A DNA stretch of 9,601 nt from JBBQVO01 sp038211505 (GTDB taxonomy: Bacteria; Chloroflexota; Dehalococcoidia; DSTF01; JACRBR01): positions 1-9,601 of the forward strand of contig JBBQVO010000130.1 of the NCBI GenBank assembly GCA_038211505.1, given 5' to 3'. Shown piece by piece: positions 5,973-9,601 of this stretch; the stretch's first letter is position 1, and each line of letters opens with the position of its first letter. The translations under genes were made by a program, and so were the position numbers. Under the pieces are notes generated by a model that saw only the letters and a list, made by a program, of their open reading frames with translations, was not told where the DNA came from and did no database searches.

Positions 5973-5981
5973 GTCAACCCT

Positions 5982-6210
5982 TCTCCCCTTCCCGCACCGG
6001 GAAGGGCCGGGGGTTAGGTCCGTTCGCTCTCCCCTTCCCGCACCGGGAAGAGGCCGGGGGTTAGGTCCGTTCGTTCTCCCCTTCCCGCACCGGGAAGGGG
6101 CCGGGGGTTGGGTCCGTTCGCTCTCCCCCTTCCCGCACCGGGAAGGGGCCGGGGGTGTAGGTCCGAACTTTCTCCCCCTCCCGCATCGGGAAGGGGCCGG
6201 GGGTTAGGTC
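5982..6210. repeat. Five-copy tandem array of ~47-bp hairpin units inside an operon
   Basis: Units begin at 5982, 6028, 6075, 6122 and 6171 (lengths 46, 47, 47, 49, ~40). Each has CCCCTTCCCG-CAC-CGGGAAGGGG or a near copy, a 10-bp stem with 3-nt loop, followed by CCGGGGGTTAGGTCCGTTCG. Unit 5 has CAT in the loop and a shorter tail. The array fills the gap between the stop of the 83-residue gene (6209-6211) and the ribosome binding site of the membrane protein gene (5966). The units are relatives of the single REP-like elements in this window. Any protein reading (TPGPFPVREGE repeats) is an artefact. In mRNA the array would form up to five GC-rich hairpins that could uncouple the upstream from the downstream half of the operon. 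Confidence 0.92.
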
Positions 6211-6460
6211 ACTGATCCCGCGCGTCCGACCACCGTTTCGCGCTTTCGAACCACCCATCGAACCGCTTCGACTTCGCCACATCGCCGACGATCGCCCGCA
6301 ACGGCTCCACCGTCGCATCAACGATCGTCTGCGCGAACTCCGTCGCGCCCGCGACAAGATCATCGATATCGATCGCCATCACGCCAAACGCCTGATCAGC
6401 ATCGACCACGCGATCCTGCCAAGTCCCCCACTCCTGCCACTGACTCCACCGCTTCTTCAT
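6209..6460 (-). CDS. Small hypothetical protein with WxxWxxWxxW N-terminus
   Basis: 83 residues, not recognised. The N-terminus carries tryptophans at exactly every third position (W5, W8, W11, W14) among Arg, Gln and Glu, followed by an acidic helix-forming middle (VDADQAFGVMAIDIDDLVAG, VDATVEPLRAIVGDV) and a basic C-terminus with two more Trp (GWFESAKRWSD). There is no signal peptide or membrane helix; an interfacial or protein-binding helix is plausible. The ATG at 6460 has AGGAG 6 nt upstream. It follows the 74-residue gene by 149 nt and precedes the five-hairpin array, whose end overlaps the stop codon by 2 nt. Same strand as neighbours, so probably part of the operon. Confidence 0.68.
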   Translation of the reverse strand: MKKRWSQWQEWGTWQDRVVDADQAFGVMAIDIDDLVAGATEFAQTIVDATVEPLRAIVGDVAKSKRFDGWFESAKRWSDARDQ

Positions 6461-6466
6461 GACAAT

Positions 6467-6471
6467 CTCCT
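6467..6471 (-). promoter_or_regulatory. Ribosome binding site AGGAG
   Basis: AGGAG on the minus strand, 6 nt before the ATG at 6460; supports the 83-residue frame as a real gene. Confidence 0.65.
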
Positions 6472-6509
6472 CGCCATCGACGCCACATCACTTCAAACTC
6501 GACACCGAA

Positions 6510-6540
6510 ATCCAACCTCTAACATCCAACATCCAACATC
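6510..6540. repeat. Degenerate heptamer tract B (consensus ATCCAAC)
   Basis: ATCCAAC, CTCTAAC, ATCCAAC, ATCCAAC, then ATC: four in-phase heptamers in the 149-nt gap between two genes of the minus-strand operon. The flanking ~60 nt up to 6600 is C-rich (CCGCCCA-like strings) and may be a more decayed continuation. No gene is seen in the gap. Confidence 0.65.
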
Positions 6541-6609
6541 GCGCACACACCGCCCACGCACTCCGCCCACCAACCACCGCCCATCAACGCCGACGCCCCC
6601 CGCACGCGG

Positions 6610-6834
6610 TCAGTACCAGCTGTGCTCGAGCGCTGGCGCTTCGCGAGCCGTCGTCTGTGGATCGATCCACGTCCCGAGCCGCACAAGCGACCTCGCGACG
6701 AGGCCCCGCACACCGCGGCGCGCCGCCACATCACGCGCCATCGCGCGCGCCTCCTCTTCCATCGCGGCGCGTACGCCGTCGACGCTGCTCACCCGCGCGA
6801 TCCGCTCCGCCAGCAAAAGTTCGTTCAACACCAT
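6610..6834 (-). CDS. Small hypothetical protein, helical, 74 residues
   Basis: Not recognised. The open frame extends to 6894, but GGAGG lies 5 nt before ATG 6834, which fixes the start at MVLNELLLAERIARVSS. It predicts two or three amphipathic helices (~3-35 and ~38-55), rich in Ala, Arg and Glu, ending in a short hydrophilic tail (APALEHSWY). There is no signal peptide, membrane segment or cysteine. It starts 43 nt after the stop of the RHH gene on the same strand. The longer version would overlap the RHH gene and is not needed. Confidence 0.65.
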   Translation of the reverse strand: MVLNELLLAERIARVSSVDGVRAAMEEEARAMARDVAARRGVRGLVARSLVRLGTWIDPQTTAREAPALEHSWY

Positions 6835-6839
6835 GTCTG

Positions 6840-6844
6840 CCTCC
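6840..6844 (-). promoter_or_regulatory. Ribosome binding site GGAGG
   Basis: GGAGG on the minus strand, 5 nt before the ATG at 6834; decides this start over an in-frame upstream start at 6894. Confidence 0.7.
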
Positions 6845-6877
6845 CGGCCTCGCGCTGGGCGAGGCAAAATACCGTGA

Positions 6878-7399
6878 CTACTCGTCCTCGCCACCGACCC
6901 AACCGCTCAGCCGCGACCCGCGACCCGGGCCGCGCCCATGGTCGTGCCGCGGTGGCGGCGGCGGCGCCGTCTGCACGTCGATGTTTCGCACCGCGCGCGC
7001 CAGCGCCTTCACGAACCAGGTGTTCGCCGACGTCCCCGCCTTCGAGGCCGCCTGCTGCGCCAGATCCTTCAGCTCGGCCGGGATGCGGATCGTGATCTTC
7101 TCGACATCACCCTCCGCCGCCGACCACTGCTGCGCGTCCTCGCCCGCTCCGCCAGCCTTCTCTTCGACTTCGAGCGACAGCCCGCCCGGCTGATAGCCGA
7201 GACGAATGCGATAGTGCGCGCCCACCTGCTCCTCGATCGACGACGCCATCTGCGACATCAGGTCGAAGACCGCTCGCTCTAGCGGCGTTCGCGCCGCCTC
7301 GATGTACGTTTCGATGCCGCGACGCCGCTCATCGCTCTCGATCAGCCCCAGCGGCTGCTTCAGCGCATCGAATACCGGCTCGGTCCGTAGTTCTGTCAT
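6878..7399 (-). CDS. Ribbon-helix-helix (HicB/Arc-like) protein, probable operon autoregulator
   Basis: 173 residues. N-terminal part ~1-95 is a helical/strand domain (TPLERAVFDLMSQMASSIEEQ, YRIRLGYQPGGLSLEVEE). It is followed by a ribbon-helix-helix: strand KITIRI (101-106), helix 108-121 and helix TSANTWFVKALARAV (123-137). A Pro/Gly/Arg tail follows: PPPPPRHDHGRGPGRG and a final GSRLSGWVGG. From memory, actinobacterial proteins annotated as 'HicB family antitoxin' share this plan, including a C-terminal GWV motif, and often sit next to DUF4097 genes. No HicA toxin is present here, so this is unlikely to be a toxin-antitoxin pair. It is the first gene of the operon; 11-bp direct repeats overlap its promoter, consistent with autoregulation. 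ATG at 7399 has only a distant GGAG. Confidence 0.82.
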   Translation of the reverse strand: MTELRTEPVFDALKQPLGLIESDERRRGIETYIEAARTPLERAVFDLMSQMASSIEEQVGAHYRIRLGYQPGGLSLEVEEKAGGAGEDAQQWSAAEGDVEKITIRIPAELKDLAQQAASKAGTSANTWFVKALARAVRNIDVQTAPPPPPRHDHGRGPGRGSRLSGWVGGEDE

Positions 7400-7419
7400 C
7401 GGTTCGCGCTCCGGCCATA

Positions 7420-7452
7420 TGATGGCGTCGTGATGGCACTATCATGGCACCA
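7420..7452. promoter_or_regulatory. Candidate RHH operator: three 11-bp direct repeats
   Basis: TGATGGCGTCG (7420-7430), TGATGGCACTA (7431-7441) and TCATGGCACCA (7442-7452) are contiguous, with shared core T-SATGGC, and a fourth weak copy begins TGA at 7453. The 11-bp spacing is one helical turn, so all cores face the same side of the DNA. RHH repressors bind as dimers to short direct or inverted repeats and cooperate along tandem sites. The repeats overlap the -10 and start region of the operon promoter. Confidence 0.6.
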
Positions 7453-7469
7453 TGACCTGACGTTGTCAA
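7441..7469 (-). promoter_or_regulatory. Sigma-70-type promoter of the RHH-DUF4097 operon
   Basis: On the minus strand the -35 is TTGACA (7469-7464, perfect), the spacer is 17 nt and the -10 is CATGAT (7446-7441, 4 of 6). Expected start is near 7434, giving a leader of about 35 nt to the ATG at 7399. A small dyad, TGAC-GTT-GTCA (7458-7468), overlaps the -35 and could be a second regulator site. The 11-bp direct repeats cover the -10 and initial transcribed bases. Confidence 0.65.
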
Positions 7470-7536
7470 TAGGTCTGGACATAAAATTTTTCACGCACAA
7501 TGCATCGATCACCGTTCCCGTGGCCGACGGCCTCAC

Positions 7537-7578
7537 GTCCAACCTCCAACCTCCAGGATCCAACCTCCAGCCTCCGCC
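7537..7578. repeat. Degenerate heptamer tract C (consensus CTCCAAC)
   Basis: Six in-phase 7-mers: GTCCAAC, CTCCAAC, CTCCAGG, ATCCAAC, CTCCAGC, CTCCGCC. They lie in the leader of the XRE gene, 41 nt before its ATG, in the same orientation as tract B. Confidence 0.68.
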
Positions 7579-7608
7579 GATCCATCGCCTTCCGAGCAAC
7601 TCGGTGGT

Positions 7609-7612
7609 AGGA
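7609..7612 (+). promoter_or_regulatory. Ribosome binding site AGGA of the XRE gene
   Basis: AGGA ends 6 nt before ATG 7619 and sets the start there rather than at the in-frame GTG at 7430, which would translate the heptamer tract and the operator. Confidence 0.6.
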
Positions 7613-7618
7613 TGCGCG

Positions 7619-8449
7619 ATGGCAGACAGCTGGCGCGAACAGCTACGCGCGGCGCGGCGCGCCCTCGGTATCAGCCTGCGCGATCTCGCCCTCCGCACCG
7701 GCCTCTCCTACGAGACCGTGCGCGGCTACGAGAACGGACGCCGCCGCCCCTCGCGCGACAGCCTGCTCTCGGTGCTCCGCCACCTGGGCGCATCGGCCGT
7801 CGACGCCAACGCCATCGTCGAGGCCGCCGGCTTCGCTCCCGAACCGACGCTGTTTCCCGAGGCCAGCTACCCGTCGTACTTCTTTAAGCGCGAAGAGCTC
7901 GACGACGCGGTCGAGCTCGTGCCATGGTCGCAGTTCGTCAGCAACGATGACGTCGCCGTCATGGCCGCGAACACCGCCATCCAGGCGCTCTGGGACATCG
8001 ACTTCGCGCACGAACGCCGCACGCGCACGCGCGCCCAGATGAGCCTGCTCAGCGTCGCCAGCGATCACAAGTTCGCCGACCGCGTCGTCAACTGGGACGA
8101 CGTGATCAGCGTCATGGCATCAATCTTCAAGGGACGGCCGCGTAGGCCGGCGAGCATGGATGAGCCCGACGCCTACCTCAGCGAAGTGCTCGCCGAATTC
8201 GCAAAAGGCGATCCAGCATTTCTCGCCCGGCTCATCGCCGTCTGGACAGCCGCCGAGCCCATGGCCGCGAAGGTGCGCTGGCACTACCGCGTCACCTGGT
8301 CCGACATCGAGTTCGGCGAGATGCGCTTCCTCTGCTGCGCCACCACCTGCAGCGAACCCGACGGCTTCGCCTTCAACGACTGGCACCCCATAGATGCCCC
8401 CACCTGGCAAACCCTCGAGCAAGTAAAGCACCGCGCGGCGTCGAAATAA
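7619..8449 (+). CDS. XRE-family transcriptional regulator with MmyB-like ligand-binding domain
   Basis: 276 residues. Helix-turn-helix of the XRE/Cro type at ~7-57 (REQLRAARRALGISLRDLAL, SYETVRGYENGRRRPSRDSL). After a linker, residues ~100-270 follow the pattern of the MmyB-like (PAS-like) domain of actinobacterial and related regulators: VPWSQFVSNDDVAVMAANTA, LLSVASDHKFADRVVNWDDV, VLAEFAKGDPAFLARLIAVW, WSDIEFGEMRFLCC and WHPIDAPTWQTLEQV. Such domains are thought to bind a small ligand, in some cases a fatty-acid-like molecule; the ligand here is unknown. The gene is divergent from the RHH operon and shares its 219-nt control region, so it may regulate that operon as well as itself. No good plus-strand promoter is visible. 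Confidence 0.85.
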   Translation: MADSWREQLRAARRALGISLRDLALRTGLSYETVRGYENGRRRPSRDSLLSVLRHLGASAVDANAIVEAAGFAPEPTLFPEASYPSYFFKREELDDAVELVPWSQFVSNDDVAVMAANTAIQALWDIDFAHERRTRTRAQMSLLSVASDHKFADRVVNWDDVISVMASIFKGRPRRPASMDEPDAYLSEVLAEFAKGDPAFLARLIAVWTAAEPMAAKVRWHYRVTWSDIEFGEMRFLCCATTCSEPDGFAFNDWHPIDAPTWQTLEQVKHRAASK

Positions 8450-8460
8450 ATCAATCACCC

Positions 8461-8478
8461 GGCGTAGCGACGCCTTTT
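8461..8478 (+). terminator. Short intrinsic terminator after the XRE gene
   Basis: GGCGT-AGCG-ACGCC followed by TTTT, starting 11 nt after the stop codon at 8449. The stem is only 5 bp but is GC-rich and correctly placed. Confidence 0.5.
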
Positions 8479-8670
8479 CCAACATGGACGCGCGCTCGCC
8501 AATGGCCAACCGCCCGCTCCGCGGCGAACAACGCGCCACTTCGCGCCGTCATTCCCTCAAAGAGTCGCGCCGTCGCAGCTTGTATTCATCGACACGATCC
8601 CAAAGGCCGCGGTTGCGCGGCCGTACCAAACGTTCATCCGCTAACGATCACGACCCGTCGACTGCCCGTA

Positions 8671-8694
8671 CGGGCGACCCCATGTGGTCGCCCG
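8671..8694. repeat. Perfect 9-bp hairpin CGGGCGACC / GGTCGCCCG
   Basis: The arms are 8671-8679 and 8686-8694 with a 6-nt loop (CCATGT). The left arm overlaps a 12-bp palindrome, GCCCGTACGGGC (8664-8675). It sits at the junction of copies 1 and 2 of the long repeat. In the corresponding place after copy 2 the palindrome is degraded (GCCCATACGGGC, 8904-8915). Confidence 0.65.
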
Positions 8695-8784
8695 CAATGA
8701 ACGCGCCGAAGCCGCGCGAACAACGCCGCCGTTTGTCATCGTCTTGAGAGTCTCCCCGTCGCAGCTTCAAACCGTTGAACCGAT

Positions 8785-8852
8785 CCCCTCTCCACTGCGT
8801 GGAGAGGGGTGGCCGTCGAAGATTCGCCGCAGGAGAAAAGGCCGGGGTGAGG
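8785..8852. repeat. REP-like palindromic element, copy 3, with inner insert
   Basis: CCCCTCTCCA pairs perfectly with TGGAGAGGGG around CTGCG; the loop-side bases have changed in a compensated way compared with copy 1. The two GGCC boxes are separated by 25 nt (GTCGAAGATTCGCCGC and an AGGAGAAAA end) instead of GAA, followed by GGGGTGAGG. Confidence 0.75.
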
Positions 8853-9070
8853 TGCGCGGCCGCCACCAAACGTTCATCGGCCAAGGATTACGATCCGTTG
8901 ACTGCCCATACGGGCGACCCCAAAGCACGCACAGTAAACGTCAGTGAAGCCTCCGCAACACACGCAAGTGTGTTCGCCCGCCATGGGCACGCCGAAGCCG
9001 CGCGAACAACGCCGCTGTTTGTCATTGCCTTAAAAGTCTCCCGTTTTCAGCTTCAAATCGTCGAACCGGG

Positions 9071-9139
9071 CCCCTCTCCCCTGGTGGGAGAGGGGTGGCC
9101 GTCGAAGATTCGCCGCAGGAGAAAAGGCCGGGGTGAGGG
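9071..9139. repeat. REP-like palindromic element, copy 4, with inner insert
   Basis: CCCCTCTCCC pairs with GGGAGAGGGG around CTGGT. It has the same 25-nt insert between the GGCC boxes as copy 3 and ends GGGGTGAGGG. Copies 3 and 4 lie within repeat units 2 and 3, so they were probably duplicated together with the larger unit. Confidence 0.75.
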
Positions 9140-9274
9140 TCGTCGGCCGCCACCAAACTTTCATGCTGAAGAACCGCGTGTGCCTGGTGGTGTCTTGCCC
9201 AACCGGCATCCGAACGCCCGTCGCCAGATAACCATCAGTAAGAGCGAATTCGCGAACGTCCGTACTCCGCGCGA

Positions 9275-9601
9275 CTACGCCCGCCGCCGCACCCGCAACC
9301 CCACGACACCCACGCTCGCCACCAGCACGCCCACTGCGATAAGCACCACGACGTCGATGATCGCGCCGCCGCGCCCGCCACCGCCACCCGTCGCCGGCAA
9401 CACCACGCCCGCCCGAGCCGGCGTCGCCGCATCACCCAACACCCCATTCGAGCGCCCCGCAGCCGCCGCCCCGCCGCTCACCGTCGCCGAAGCCACAGCG
9501 CCCGACGTCCGCACCGCCGTCGCCGTCGACCCAACCGTCGTCGCCGCCGTAGGACTCGCGCTCAAAACAACAACGGTCGCCGTAGCCGAAGCCGTCGCCG
9601 T
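9275..9601 (-). CDS. C-terminal part of a surface protein with LPXTG-like anchor, 5'-truncated
   Basis: The frame is open from the window edge to TAG at 9275, giving 108 visible residues; the start lies beyond base 9601. The visible N-terminal part is a low-complexity Thr/Ala/Ser/Val linker (SASPTAATTVGSTATAV) typical of an extended stalk. Then come LPATG (visible residues 68-72), GGGGRGG, a hydrophobic segment (AIIDVVVLIAVGVLVASVGV) and a basic tail (RVRRRA). This is the order of a sortase-processed cell-wall or membrane anchor: cleavage would occur between Thr and Gly. The long Gly run after the motif is unusual, and no sortase gene is in the window, so it could be simply a C-terminal membrane anchor. 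The function of the main domain is not visible. Confidence 0.75.
   Translation of the reverse strand, partial: TATASATATVVVLSASPTAATTVGSTATAVRTSGAVASATVSGGAAAAGRSNGVLGDAATPARAGVVLPATGGGGGRGGAIIDVVVLIAVGVLVASVGVVGLRVRRRA

Larger units (their letters stand above)
8496..9165. repeat. Three diverged copies of a ~190-240 bp intergenic unit; no gene
   Basis: Copies start near 8496, 8688 and 8973. Shared blocks in order: a TCGCCCGCMATG-like start; GCCGAAGCCGCGCGAACAAC; GTTTGTCATYG; GTCTCCC; a CAGCTTCAAA-type block; a hairpin element; GGCCGCCACCAAACGTTCAT; and in copies 1 and 2 an ACTGCCCRTACGGGCGACCCC end. Copy 1 lacks the hairpin core. Copy 3 ends after the CACCAAACTTTCATG block. Frames through the region are short and Arg/Ser-rich, so I see no coding function. 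The rest, 9166-9274, holds nothing I can identify. Confidence 0.78.

Noticed and set aside
5982..6210. CRISPR array
   Set aside because: The units are contiguous and nearly identical throughout, with strong internal palindromes and no variable spacers of constant length; no cas genes are near.
5548..6363. Proteins containing repeated FPHREGAGG or TPGPFPVREGE on either strand
   Set aside because: These are translations of the hairpin array and are a known type of spurious annotation.
6878..7399. HicAB toxin-antitoxin system
   Set aside because: Only an RHH domain is present; the adjacent small genes lack the HicA pattern (dsRBD-like with catalytic His), and the context is a DUF4097 operon.
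7463..7491. Plus-strand promoter TTGTCA / TAAAAT for the XRE gene
   Set aside because: The spacing is 13 nt, too short for sigma-70; no -10 is seen at 16-18 nt.
7430..7618. N-terminal extension of the XRE regulator from GTG 7430
   Set aside because: It would translate the operator region and a period-7 repeat tract; ATG 7619 has AGGA at 6 nt and starts right before the helix-turn-helix.
8484..8947. Short Arg/Ser-rich plus-strand frames in the long repeat
   Set aside because: They run through palindromes and repeat copies, show no conserved frame between copies and have no good ribosome binding sites.
1..9601. tRNA, rRNA or insertion sequence
   Set aside because: I found no cloverleaf with a T-loop GTTCRANNC pattern, no rRNA-like segment, and no transposase or terminal inverted repeats with target duplications.

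Overview
The window is GC-rich with close-packed, mostly minus-strand genes, separated by gaps full of palindromic and short tandem repeats. An orphan regulator resembling actinobacterial GlnR, a Thr/Ala-rich surface protein ending in LPATG-membrane segment-Arg tail, and the repeat style suggest an environmental Chloroflexota (or, less likely, Actinomycetota) genome. This is an inference; no rRNA or universal marker is present.

Layout. (1) 1-741, plus strand: the 3' part of a parallel beta-helix protein. (2) 788-1450, minus: an orphan OmpR-type regulator with a GlnR-like C-terminus and a receiver lacking the phospho-accepting Asp. (3) 1451-1842: no gene, only repeats. (4) 3958 down to 1843, minus: a three-gene operon with junctions of -4 and +2 nt. 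It encodes a membrane-anchored FtsH-ectodomain-like protein without ATPase or protease, a DegT/DnrJ/EryC1/StrS sugar aminotransferase, and a PglC/WcaJ-type phosphoglycosyl transferase. The two enzymes would make an amino sugar and start a lipid-linked glycan.

(5) 7399 down to 4197, minus: a probable six-gene operon. In order it encodes a ribbon-helix-helix (RHH) protein, two small unknown proteins, an internally duplicated four-helix membrane protein, a cysteine-free thioredoxin-like protein and a DUF4097 beta-strand-repeat protein. Its promoter is visible (TTGACA, 17 bp, CATGAT) and the -10/start region is overlaid by 11-bp direct repeats that look like an RHH operator. Between genes 3 and 4 lies a five-copy array of ~47-bp hairpin units. 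I regard this operon as the best candidate for a poorly described system, possibly for envelope sensing, but its function cannot be read from the sequence.

(6) 7619-8449, plus and divergent from the operon: an XRE-family regulator with an MmyB-like ligand-binding domain, followed by a short intrinsic terminator. (7) 8450-9274: no gene, but three diverged copies of a ~190-240 bp unit carrying REP-like hairpins, one copy having lost exactly the hairpin. (8) 9275-9601, minus: the C-terminus of an LPXTG-like surface protein that runs off the window.

Short repeats are a theme. A REP-like element recurs at four single sites and, as a relative, in the five-copy array. Degenerate heptanucleotide tracts resembling cyanobacterial STRR sequences occur in four gaps. 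Two genes lacking a Shine-Dalgarno have a TANNNT hexamer 8-9 nt before the ATG, suggesting leaderless mRNAs.
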